NCBI RefSeq assembly: GCF_900110505.1
Contig: NZ_FODZ01000006.1
Span: 62,001-126,000 of the forward strand
Length of the DNA stretch: 64,000 nt
Direction: 5' to 3'
Origin: Luteibacter sp. UNC138MFCol5.1
GTDB lineage: Bacteria; Pseudomonadota; Gammaproteobacteria; Xanthomonadales; Rhodanobacteraceae
Shown: positions 56,400 to 64,000 of the stretch, piece after piece
Numbering within the stretch: position 1 is the stretch's first letter
Layout of the letters: each line of letters opens with the position of its first letter
Program-made: the position numbers and the translations under genes
The notes under the pieces: generated by a model
Seen by the model: only the letters and a program-made list of their open reading frames with translations
What the model was told of the DNA's origin: nothing
Database searches by the model: none

Positions 56400-57728
56400 T
56401 CACCCTCTATAGCGAGACCGTCGTGCGATCGCGGCCCGCAGCGAAGACTCCACTGCGCGCGCACGCTCGTTCAGAACAACGTCCCCATGACTGGCATGCT
56501 CGTAGCCTCCGCTACCGGGAAAAACGAATCGGCGCAGACGTTGACCGATCCGTGTCTGGGGACCGATCACCTTGCGAATCACCGGACGCACCCCGGGCAC
56601 GCCGAGCGCAACGCGCATGGCGGGACGCGCCGCACGAGCGCCTCGCGCCACCATGGGCCGGAACACGCGCCAGCCCAGGCGGAGGAACCGCGAGAAGAAT
56701 AGCTTCGTGGCACGTAACGGGGCCGTGATGCGCCAGGAGAAGCTCGCTACGAGGGCGCCGATGATCTCGTCCCGTCGCGCGACCTCGTGTTCGAGGCGCG
56801 CGCGAACGCCGTAAGATTCCGTTTCGAGCTCGTGCCGAAGGCTCATGGCCTCGCGTTCGAGACGACCGTACCTTACCTCGGCCTCCCTTGCCTCTTCGCG
56901 CGCGAGCGACAATCGGTCGGCGTGTTCGCGATGCGCCGCATCCAGGCTATTACTCAGATGCGTTACGACCGCGCGCGTCTGAACCAGATCGCTGCGCAGC
57001 GCGGCAGTTTCGTGCCTCAACTCGTGGCGCTCGTCGTGGGCAAGCTTGTGGCGCGCCCGGATGAAGTCGTCGAAGACATTCGGCGGCGCACGAAACGCAT
57101 CGAGCAGTTCCCGATGCTCGTCCGCGACGTAGTAGCGATTAAGTCCGTCGAAATAGGCGAAGAGGTAGCCACGATCGAGCAACAAGGGCTCCCACGCTCC
57201 ATGGCTTGGGATCTGGCTGTTGGGCTCCGTCGCTTCGACCAGGACGACCCAGGGCCGGACACGGTCGAACGAACACGATGCCAACGCCACTTGCTCGGCA
57301 CCTTCGCAGTCGACCTTCAGAAAGTGCACGACATCGACGCGCTGTTCTTCGAAGATCCTGTCGAGGCTCCGGGCGGACACATGATGCTCGCGCACCACCT
57401 TGCCCTCCTCCCTGTACCTCTCGGCCAGCAAGCGGTCACCCGTCGACCAACCCGTCTCCTCGACCTCGAAGATCGTGAAGCCGTCCCCGTCACCGACCGC
57501 GATGTTCAGATTGACATCGTAAGGGCGATCTTCCACCAGTAGCTGATACCAGTGAGGGACAGGCTCGATGTTGATACCCCGCCAGCCCCGGAGGGAGAAG
57601 GCCTTGGTCACCGAGTCATCGCTCGGGTGCTGTGCTCCCACATCGACGAAGTAGCCCTGTCGAATATGGCCGAGTGCGCGATGCAGCATCACGTCCTCGA
57701 AGTTCTGGGCGTAGCTAACGAAAGTCAT
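56400..57728 (-). CDS. FkbM-type methyltransferase with coiled coil, probable O-chain terminator
   Basis: Residues 1-200 are an FkbM methyltransferase (SYAQNFEDVMLHRALG, YFVDVGAQHPSDDSVTKAF, VVHFLKVDCEGAEQVALAS). Residues about 225-325 form a long charged coiled coil. It is followed by SFSWRITAPLR, a motif common after coiled coils in O-antigen proteins, and an Arg-rich amphipathic tail (340-400). This layout parallels E. coli WbdD, whose methyltransferase caps the chain and whose coiled coil sets its length. ATGA overlap with the wzt stop supports a shared role in export. Chain capping is inferred. Confidence 0.87.
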   Translation of the reverse strand: MTFVSYAQNFEDVMLHRALGHIRQGYFVDVGAQHPSDDSVTKAFSLRGWRGINIEPVPHWYQLLVEDRPYDVNLNIAVGDGDGFTIFEVEETGWSTGDRLLAERYREEGKVVREHHVSARSLDRIFEEQRVDVVHFLKVDCEGAEQVALASCSFDRVRPWVVLVEATEPNSQIPSHGAWEPLLLDRGYLFAYFDGLNRYYVADEHRELLDAFRAPPNVFDDFIRARHKLAHDERHELRHETAALRSDLVQTRAVVTHLSNSLDAAHREHADRLSLAREEAREAEVRYGRLEREAMSLRHELETESYGVRARLEHEVARRDEIIGALVASFSWRITAPLRATKLFFSRFLRLGWRVFRPMVARGARAARPAMRVALGVPGVRPVIRKVIGPQTRIGQRLRRFVFPGSGGYEHASHGDVVLNERARAVESSLRAAIARRSRYRG

Positions 57729-58951
57729 GGCAGGCGGTCGAAATCGAAGGTGGGCGGAATCCATGCGCTGCCGACGAAGTGCGGATGCGACTGATTCGCC
57801 ACTGTGAAGATCAATGCCAGATCGCGCCACTCGTAGTTGTCGACGAGGTGGGTATCCGTGCTGACGAGCGCCGTGGATATCGAATATGAGCCGGGGCCGA
57901 TATTCATAGGGAATCGCGCGACGTAGGACAGGACGGAGCCAGCCGGCACATCGGTGGCGACCTGGCGGGTGTGGAACGTGTTCGTGCCGAAGACGGGCTG
58001 CCCGAGGCGATCCTTGATCATGTAGCCAAGGACGAGCTTTGGGATATCCGACCGCGCTTCGACATCGATCCGCAATTCAACGTCCTGCCCGACGTCGACG
58101 AACTCGATGGGTTCTCCGGATGTGGCATGTAGCCGGATGCTCTTGACGACCGCCTCGAACGTGCCCGAGATCGTCTGCATCTGTCCCGACTCAAGCCGCT
58201 CCACCTTCATCGTGGTGTTCTCACGCTCGGCGATGAGCGCGTTATACGCATCCATGACTTCGGTGGGTTCGCCATCCTTGAGCACTCGACCGCCCTGCAG
58301 GAGGATGGCGCGATCGCACATGTTCTGGATGGCGCCACTGTCATGCGAGACGATCAGCAGGCTGGTACCGAGCTCGCGAAACTCCTTGATGCGCTTGAAA
58401 CACTTGTGTTGGAAGTACGCGTCGCCGACCGATAGCGCCTCGTCCACGATGAGGATGTCGGGGCGGAATGCCGTAGCGACACTGAACGCTACACGCATCT
58501 GCATGCCACTGGAGTAGGTGCGTACGTACTCGTCGAAATAGTCGCCGATCTCAGCGAATGCCTCTATGTCCGGCATGGCCGCCTCGATCTGCTCACGTGA
58601 GAAGCCCATGAGTCCGGCAGCATGATAGACATTCTGGCGGCCGGTGAGGTCGGGACTGAAACCCATGCCGAGTTCCAGAATGGCGGCGATACGGCCATGC
58701 ACGGAAACAGACCCTTCCGTGGGAACGAGGGTCCTCGTTATCAGCTTCAGCAGCGTGCTCTTGCCCGCTCCGTTCTGGCCCACGATACCGATGGCCTCGC
58801 CGCGACCGACGGAGAAGGAGATACCTCGCAATACCCAGTGCTCTTCCCGCGGTTTCACAGGCACGCCGAACCACGTCGCGATTCGCTTCAGTTCACTTCC
58901 GTAATCGCGGAACGCCTTGCCCACGTCCCTGACATCCAGCATGAGCGTCAT
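57725..58951 (-). CDS. wzt: Wzt, O-antigen ABC transporter ATPase with C-terminal glycan-binding domain
   Basis: Drives export of undecaprenyl-linked O-polysaccharide. The ATPase domain (about 1-245) has Walker [34 protein letters not shown] and Walker B LIVDEALSVGD. The additional C-terminal domain (about 265-405: VVKSIRLHATSGEPIEFVDV, FPMNIGPGSYSISTALVS) is the Wzt-C fold that binds the chain terminus. 408 residues. ATG overlaps the wzm stop (TGATG), and its stop overlaps the FkbM start. Confidence 0.95.
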   Translation of the reverse strand: MTLMLDVRDVGKAFRDYGSELKRIATWFGVPVKPREEHWVLRGISFSVGRGEAIGIVGQNGAGKSTLLKLITRTLVPTEGSVSVHGRIAAILELGMGFSPDLTGRQNVYHAAGLMGFSREQIEAAMPDIEAFAEIGDYFDEYVRTYSSGMQMRVAFSVATAFRPDILIVDEALSVGDAYFQHKCFKRIKEFRELGTSLLIVSHDSGAIQNMCDRAILLQGGRVLKDGEPTEVMDAYNALIAERENTTMKVERLESGQMQTISGTFEAVVKSIRLHATSGEPIEFVDVGQDVELRIDVEARSDIPKLVLGYMIKDRLGQPVFGTNTFHTRQVATDVPAGSVLSYVARFPMNIGPGSYSISTALVSTDTHLVDNYEWRDLALIFTVANQSHPHFVGSAWIPPTFDFDRLP

Positions 58952-59745
58952 CAGAGGACATCCACCATCTCGGGTGCGGCACGCCGGAACATCAGGAAAG
59001 CGACGACGAGCAGCACGATGGACCCCGCAGCCATGGCGGCGAGCGGAAGCAGCGGAGGCGCAGCCCCGTACAGCAGCACGGACTGGTAACCCGAAACGAG
59101 GTAATACATGGGGTTCAAATGAATGATTTCGCCGAACCCTGACGGCAGGATGCTCGGCATGTAGACGATCGGCGTCACCCAGAACCAGAGCTGCAGAACG
59201 ACCGTCATCACCTGCCCAACGTCCCTCAGGAACACGTTGACGACGCCAAGAATCAGCCCCAGCCCCAGCGAGAAGACGACCGTGATGCCCATCAAGAGGG
59301 GTATCCAGAGCACGGCAGGAGTAGGCATGTGTCCGATAAGGGCGAAGATGATGAGCGTCGCCACCAGAAGCAACGCATTGCTGACAAGTGACGAACCCAC
59401 CGCGATGAACGGCAACGTCGCCCTCGGGAAGAAGATCTTCTTCATGAGGTTTCCGTTGTCGACAAAGAGCGTCAGCGACCTCGTGATGATCTCGAGAAAC
59501 AGCGACCAGGCCAGCATGCCGGACATGAGGTAAATCGAATAGGCGTATTGGTTGGTGGTGCCCGGGAGCCTGGCCCCCATCACGCGGGAGAGCACCAGCG
59601 AATAGATGGCCACCTGCGCGAGCGGCTGCAGGACCATCCACGCCGCGCCCAGCCGGCTACGCGCGACGCGGGCCTTCAGGTCGTTCTTCACCGAGGAGGC
59701 AATGAAGTGACGGTAGCTCCAGACCGCACGAATGAGTTCGCTCAT
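58951..59745 (-). CDS. wzm: Wzm, O-antigen ABC transporter permease
   Basis: Inner-membrane channel half of the Wzm/Wzt exporter. The 264-residue protein has six predicted helices and family segments RSRLGAAWMVLQPLAQVAIY, MSGMLAWSLFLEIITRS, KIFFPRATLPF and LQLWFWVTPIVYMPSILP. It starts 12 bases after the metB stop, so it may be cotranscribed with metB as well as with wzt. Confidence 0.96.
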   Translation of the reverse strand: MSELIRAVWSYRHFIASSVKNDLKARVARSRLGAAWMVLQPLAQVAIYSLVLSRVMGARLPGTTNQYAYSIYLMSGMLAWSLFLEIITRSLTLFVDNGNLMKKIFFPRATLPFIAVGSSLVSNALLLVATLIIFALIGHMPTPAVLWIPLLMGITVVFSLGLGLILGVVNVFLRDVGQVMTVVLQLWFWVTPIVYMPSILPSGFGEIIHLNPMYYLVSGYQSVLLYGAAPPLLPLAAMAAGSIVLLVVAFLMFRRAAPEMVDVL

Positions 59746-59757
59746 CGAAAGCTCCGG

Positions 59758-60927
59758 TCAGCGAGCAAGTGCCGCACCAAGCTCAGCGCGCAGATCTTCC
59801 ACGTCCTCCACGCCGACCGAAAGGCGAATCAGGGAGTCGCTGATCCCCAGGCGCTTTCGGCTCGCCGGCGGGATGGACGCATGCGTCATGATCGCCGGGT
59901 GCTCGATCAGGCTCTCGACGCCACCGAGGGACTCGGCAAGCGCGAAGAGTTCGCAGCGCTCGAGCATCCTGCGCGCGGCGCGCAGGCCACCCTTCACCTC
60001 CGCCGAGATGATGCCGCCGAAGCCGTCCATCTGACGACGTGCCAGCGCGTGCTGGGGGTGCGATTTGAGGCCGGGGTAGATCACGCGGTCGATGCCTGGG
60101 TGCTTCTCCAGCCAGCGGGCGATGTCGAGCGCCGATTCGCAATGCGCCTTCATGCGCAGGTGCAGGGTCTTCAGGCCCCGCATGGCGAGGAACGCGTCGA
60201 ACGGCCCCGACACCGCGCCGACCGAGTTCTGCAGGAACGCCATCTGTTCGGCCATGTCCTTGTTCGCGGCCACGACCACGCCGCCGACCATGTCCGAGTG
60301 GCCGTTGAGGTACTTGGTGGCCGAGTGCAGGACGAGATCGGCGCCATACTCGATCGGGCGCTGAAGGATGGGCGAGCAGAAGGTGTTGTCGACGACGAGG
60401 ATGAGCCCGTGCTTCTTCGCAAACGCCGAGAGCCTGGCGAGATCGACGAGCTTGAGCATCGGATTCGTCGGCGTCTCGGCCCAGATCATCCGGGTGGTCG
60501 GCTTCAAAGCCGCTTTGAGCGCGGCCGTGTCGTTCAGGTCGACGAAGGTGAAGTCGAGTCCGGCCGAACGGCGACGCACGCGCTCGAAAAGACGGTAGGT
60601 GCCGCCGTACAGGTCGTCCATCGCGATGACGTGACTGCCCGTGTCCAGCATGTCGAGGACGGTGGCGGCGCCCGCCAGGCCCGAACCGAAGGCGAAGCCG
60701 GCCACGCCGCCTTCGAGCGCGGCGACACAGGCTTCGTACGCCATCCGCGTCGGATTCTGGGTACGAGAGTACTCGTACCCCTTATGCACACCTGGACTCG
60801 ACTGGACGTACGTGGACGTCGCATAGATGGGGGTCATGATCGCCCCGGTGGCGGGGTCCGGGTGCTGGCCGGCGTGGATGGCGCGAGTGCCCAAGCCATA
60901 AGAGCGAGGGATCTTTTTGGAAGCCAT
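59758..60927 (-). CDS. metB: MetB-type cystathionine gamma-synthase/gamma-lyase
   Basis: PLP enzyme of trans-sulfuration. The 389-residue protein has HAGQHPDPATGAIMTPIYAT, GYEYSRTQNPTRMAYE, the PLP-lysine motif LHSATKYLNGHSDMVGG and SLGGVESLIEHPAIMTHAS. Sequence alone does not separate synthase from lyase; the xanthomonad homologue at this site is usually called metB. It is the right anchor of the LPS locus. A TAATAT on the minus strand near 60985-60990 may be its -10. No canonical met box was found upstream. Confidence 0.93.
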   Translation of the reverse strand: MASKKIPRSYGLGTRAIHAGQHPDPATGAIMTPIYATSTYVQSSPGVHKGYEYSRTQNPTRMAYEACVAALEGGVAGFAFGSGLAGAATVLDMLDTGSHVIAMDDLYGGTYRLFERVRRRSAGLDFTFVDLNDTAALKAALKPTTRMIWAETPTNPMLKLVDLARLSAFAKKHGLILVVDNTFCSPILQRPIEYGADLVLHSATKYLNGHSDMVGGVVVAANKDMAEQMAFLQNSVGAVSGPFDAFLAMRGLKTLHLRMKAHCESALDIARWLEKHPGIDRVIYPGLKSHPQHALARRQMDGFGGIISAEVKGGLRAARRMLERCELFALAESLGGVESLIEHPAIMTHASIPPASRKRLGISDSLIRLSVGVEDVEDLRAELGAALAR

Positions 60928-61029
60928 TGATTTTTCCCGAAATTCCAGTCCAGAACCCCATCCGGGGGCGGAGCAAAGCGAGCTATATTACCGTTTCGGG
61001 CGGTACGAGTTCCGCAAATGGCTGAAGCA

Positions 61030-61082
61030 CCGTTCATTTAGGAACGGCGGCGCAGCATCCCGAAGGCATGATCCGCCATAAT
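61030..61082 (+). promoter_or_regulatory. rmlB upstream region: CCGTTC dyad and -10-like box
   Basis: CCGTTC (61030-61035) and GAACGG (61042-61047) form a perfect dyad with a six-base AT spacer. CATAAT at 61077-61082 could be the -10 of rmlBACD, 38 bases before the start. No clear -35. The gap is shared with the divergent metB. Confidence 0.4.
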
Positions 61083-61119
61083 CGTCCCGTTCACGATGCC
61101 GTTCATCTCCCAGGGCCCT

Positions 61120-62157
61120 ATGGAAACTCTGCTAGTTACAGGAGGCGCGGGCTTCATTGGCGCCAATTTCGTTCATGCCGCCGTCGCCCGGGGCTTTCGC
61201 GTCGTCAACCTGGACAAGCTGACGTACGCCGGCAACCTCGCCACCCTGGCCGGTCTGAAGGACGATGCCAAGCACGTCTTTTTCCACGGCGATATCGGGG
61301 ACGATAAGCTCGTGGCCAGCCTCCTCCGCGACTTCCGGCCGGCGGCCGTCGTCAATTTCGCGGCAGAATCCCATGTCGACCGTTCGATCGACGGTCCGTC
61401 CGCGTTCGTGCAAACCAATGTCAACGGCACGCTGGCACTGCTCGAGGCGGCCAGGGACTACGTGCGGGAAGGACAGGCTCCCGCATCGTTCCGCTTTCTG
61501 CACGTCTCGACGGACGAGGTCTACGGTTCGCTGGGCGACGAGGGGCGTTTCACCGAGAGCACACCGTACGCGCCGAACTCCCCCTATTCCGCGAGCAAGG
61601 CGGCGTCCGACCATCTGGTCCGCGCGTTTCACCACACCTACGGGCTACCCACGCTCACCACGAACTGCTCGAACAATTACGGTCCGTGGCAGTTCCCCGA
61701 AAAACTGATTCCGCTGATAGTGCAGAAGGCGATGGCGGGCGAGGATCTGCCGGTTTACGGTGACGGCCATAATGTGCGGGACTGGCTTTTCGTGGAGGAT
61801 CATTGCGAAGCCATCTTCGCGGTTCTCACCGGCGGTCGCCCGGGCGATACATACAACGTGGGCGGGGACAGCGAGCGCGCGAACATCGATGTCGTCCACG
61901 CCGTATGCGACCTGCTCGATGCGCGTATGCCAGGACCGCGGCCCCGCCGGGAACTCGTACGCTTCGTCCGCGACCGACCGGGGCACGATCGCCGCTATGC
62001 GATCGACGCCGGGAAAATCCGCCGGGAACTTGGTTGGCGACCACGCCACGACTTCGCAAGCGGCCTCGAGCGGACCATCGACTGGTATCTCGCGAATCAG
62101 GCATGGGTGGCGGGCATTCTCGACGGCAGTTACCGCATGGAGCGTCTAGGCGCATGA
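61120..62157 (+). CDS. rmlB: RmlB, dTDP-glucose 4,6-dehydratase
   Basis: Second step of dTDP-L-rhamnose synthesis. The 345-residue SDR has [32 protein letters not shown], the catalytic [27 protein letters not shown] and [21 protein letters not shown] 61120 (METLLVTGG) fits the family start; the in-frame ATG at 61096 adds eight unlikely residues. It overlaps rmlA by ATGA and opens an rmlBACD operon. Confidence 0.97.
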   Translation: METLLVTGGAGFIGANFVHAAVARGFRVVNLDKLTYAGNLATLAGLKDDAKHVFFHGDIGDDKLVASLLRDFRPAAVVNFAAESHVDRSIDGPSAFVQTNVNGTLALLEAARDYVREGQAPASFRFLHVSTDEVYGSLGDEGRFTESTPYAPNSPYSASKAASDHLVRAFHHTYGLPTLTTNCSNNYGPWQFPEKLIPLIVQKAMAGEDLPVYGDGHNVRDWLFVEDHCEAIFAVLTGGRPGDTYNVGGDSERANIDVVHAVCDLLDARMPGPRPRRELVRFVRDRPGHDRRYAIDAGKIRRELGWRPRHDFASGLERTIDWYLANQAWVAGILDGSYRMERLGA

Positions 62158-63041
62158 AGGCACGCAAGGGAATCATCCTCGCCGGCGGCGCGGGCACGCG
62201 CCTGCACCCGATCACGCAGGCGGTCAGCAAGCAGCTGCTGCCGGTGTACGACAAGCCGATGATCTACTACCCGCTGGCCACTCTGATGCTCGCGGGCCTG
62301 AGAGACATCCTCGTCATCAATACCCCCCACGAACAGCACATGTTTCAGCGTCTGCTGGGCGACGGCTCGCAATGGGGCATCTCGATACGGTACGAAGCGC
62401 AGCCTTCGCCGGACGGCCTGGCTCAGGCGTTCCATATCGGCCGCGCATTCCTGGACGGGGCACCCAGCGCCCTGGTCCTCGGTGACAACATTTTTTACGG
62501 TGACGGCTTCGTGGAGCGCATGCACCTGGCCTCGGCTCGCGACGACGGGGCGACGGTATTCGGGTACTGGGTCAAGGATCCCGAGCGCTACGGCGTCGCG
62601 TCGTTCGACGAGCAAGGCCGGGTCATCGATATCGAAGAAAAGCCTGCCGTCCCGCGCTCGAACTACGCCATCACCGGCCTGTACTTCTACGATGAGCATG
62701 CGTGTGAGTACGCGGCCGAACTGGTTCCTTCGGCGCGTGGCGAACTGGAAATCACGGATCTCAATCGTCGCTACCTTCGCGAAGGTCGACTGCACATGGA
62801 GCAGCTGGGTCGCGGAAACGCCTGGCTCGACACGGGCACACACGAATCGCTGATGGAAGCCGGCAACTACATACAGACGATCGAGCACCGCCAGGGACTG
62901 AAGATCTGCTGTCCCGAGGAGATCGCCTTCCAGAATGGCTGGATCGACGCGTCGCAGCTCCGGGCACTTGCCGCACCCCTGGCGAAGGTCGGATACGGGC
63001 AATACCTTCTCCGACTGGCGGATCAGGGGCCGGGGCGATGA
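62154..63041 (+). CDS. rmlA: RmlA, glucose-1-phosphate thymidylyltransferase
   Basis: First step of dTDP-L-rhamnose synthesis: makes dTDP-glucose. The 295-residue protein has [53 protein letters not shown] and [20 protein letters not shown]. The start ATG lies in the rmlB stop (ATGA), as does its own stop with rmlC. Confidence 0.97.
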   Translation: MKARKGIILAGGAGTRLHPITQAVSKQLLPVYDKPMIYYPLATLMLAGLRDILVINTPHEQHMFQRLLGDGSQWGISIRYEAQPSPDGLAQAFHIGRAFLDGAPSALVLGDNIFYGDGFVERMHLASARDDGATVFGYWVKDPERYGVASFDEQGRVIDIEEKPAVPRSNYAITGLYFYDEHACEYAAELVPSARGELEITDLNRRYLREGRLHMEQLGRGNAWLDTGTHESLMEAGNYIQTIEHRQGLKICCPEEIAFQNGWIDASQLRALAAPLAKVGYGQYLLRLADQGPGR

Positions 63042-63595
63042 AGTGTCATGAGACGGCACTGGCCGGCGTCATACTGATCGAACCGACGGTGCACGGCGAC
63101 GAGCGCGGATTCTTCTACGAAGGATTCAACCAGGCTCGCTTTGCCGCTGCAGGCATCGATGCGACCTTCGTTCAGTCGAATGTATCCCGCTCCCGCCGCG
63201 GGGTTCTTCGCGGCCTGCATTACCAGTGGCCCAACCCGCAGGGAAAGCTGGTAAGCGTCCTCGAAGGCGAGGTCTACGACGTGGCCGTCGACATCCGGCC
63301 GACATCGCCGACGCTCGGGCAATACGTGGGCGTGATGCTTTCCGCAGCCAACAAGCGACACCTATGGATTCCGCCGGGCTATGCACATGGCTTCTGCGTC
63401 GTATCGGAGCATGCGACCTTCACGTATCAGTGCACGACCCTTTACGACCGCGCGGCGGATGCCGCGCTGCGCTGGAACGACGAGCTTTTCGCGATCGACT
63501 GGCCGGTGAGCGATCCTGAGCTTTCCGAAAAAGATCGTACGGCTCCCCTCTTCAGCGAGGTGCCCGCGCACCGGCTTCCGGACGACAGGGCGTGA
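63038..63595 (+). CDS. rmlC: RmlC, dTDP-4-dehydrorhamnose 3,5-epimerase
   Basis: Third step of dTDP-L-rhamnose synthesis. The 185-residue cupin has [36 protein letters not shown] (catalytic His), [19 protein letters not shown] and [11 protein letters not shown]. Overlaps both neighbours (ATGA before, GTGA after). Confidence 0.97.
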   Translation: MKCHETALAGVILIEPTVHGDERGFFYEGFNQARFAAAGIDATFVQSNVSRSRRGVLRGLHYQWPNPQGKLVSVLEGEVYDVAVDIRPTSPTLGQYVGVMLSAANKRHLWIPPGYAHGFCVVSEHATFTYQCTTLYDRAADAALRWNDELFAIDWPVSDPELSEKDRTAPLFSEVPAHRLPDDRA

Positions 63596-64000
63596 CGGTC
63601 CTGCTGATCGGGGGGGATGGCCAGGTGGGATGGTTCCTGCGCCACTCGCTCGCGCGACTGGGGCCGATGGTCGTCGCCACACGGGCCGGGAACGGGGAGG
63701 ATCTGTCCTGCGACCTGACCGACGTCGAAAGCGTGCGCCGACTCGTGCGATCCACGCGTCCGTCGCTGATCGTGAATGCCGCGGCGTACACCGCCGTTGA
63801 CGCCGCCGAGACCGACCTTGCCGCCGCGGAAGCGCTCAACGGTCGGCTTCCCGCGCTACTGGGCGAGGAGGCGCGGCGAAGGGATGCCGCGGTCATTCAC
63901 TACTCGACCGATTACGTCTTCCCTGGCGGCGATTCAGCGCCCCGCAAGGAAACGGATCCCACGGGGCCTGCCAACGTTTACGGCCGGACGAAACTCGCCG
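63592..64000 (+). CDS. rmlD: RmlD, dTDP-4-dehydrorhamnose reductase (cut by right edge)
   Basis: Last step of dTDP-L-rhamnose synthesis. It starts at GTG 63592 inside the rmlC stop. The visible 136 residues show the NAD(P) motif LLIGGDGQVGWFLRHSLA, IVNAAAYTAVDAAE and HYSTDYVFPGG, then NVYGRTKLA with the catalytic Tyr/Lys. The frame is open at the edge; about 160 residues are missing. Confidence 0.96.
   Translation, partial: MTVLLIGGDGQVGWFLRHSLARLGPMVVATRAGNGEDLSCDLTDVESVRRLVRSTRPSLIVNAAAYTAVDAAETDLAAAEALNGRLPALLGEEARRRDAAVIHYSTDYVFPGGDSAPRKETDPTGPANVYGRTKLA

Noticed and set aside
60928-61119. Met box (AGACGTCT-like) upstream of metB
   Set aside because: No convincing copy seen, so MetJ control of metB and the LPS operon remains only a hypothesis.

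Overview
The window is high-GC gammaproteobacterial DNA. Gene content and order point to the order Xanthomonadales (Lysobacterales), most likely Rhodanobacteraceae (Luteibacter/Dyella-like). The main reasons are an LPS/O-antigen locus lying between etfBA and a metB-type gene (the arrangement known from Xanthomonas), a TIGR02127-type PyrF, an ETF-QO gene close to etfBA, and GTAG-type REP palindromes. No tRNA, rRNA, CRISPR array, transposase or prophage was seen. Genus-level assignment is inference.

Left part (1-31.5 kb) is mostly core genome: ribD (cut by the left edge), nrdR and glyA; a secreted metzincin-like protein; ettA, pyrF, a small HTH regulator, def; cstA with its YbdD-like partner; a putative outer-membrane protein; a GAF-GAF-GGDEF-EAL c-di-GMP enzyme; hslO, mtgA, a GtrB-like glycosyltransferase, a CBS protein, an ATP/ADP-antiporter-like MFS protein; a beta-lactamase-fold protein with a lysine-rich tail; a TonB-like protein; an unusual MetJ repressor fused to a histone-H1-like tail; gcvH and gcvT; a four-gene MCE lipid transport operon; alkB and an amidase.

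Right part (31.6-64 kb) is a surface-polysaccharide island interleaved with metabolic anchors. ETF-QO is followed, with overlapping codons, by three coupled glycosyltransferase-region genes, then etfBA and a Nudix gene. A seven-gene reverse-strand operon (47960 down to 39948), visibly lower in GC, encodes a YfhO-type membrane protein, a nucleotidyltransferase, two SDR enzymes, a GtrB-like GT2, an SMR-type small membrane protein and a methyltransferase. It reads as a complete 'charge the lipid carrier, flip, transfer' glycan-decoration module. Next come manC, manB, rmd and gmd (GDP-D-rhamnose supply), a tandem-domain glycosyltransferase, an FkbM methyltransferase with a coiled coil, and Wzt/Wzm (ABC-transporter-dependent export). 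metB closes the locus, and rmlBACD (dTDP-L-rhamnose) runs off the right edge.

Together the genes suggest an O-polysaccharide built in the cytoplasm from D-rhamnose and/or mannose (possibly L-rhamnose), capped by a methyltransferase, exported by Wzm/Wzt and decorated in the periplasm by the YfhO module. The most unusual single gene is the MetJ-H1 fusion at 21695-22309, which also has a possible internal start that would release the H1-like tail alone.
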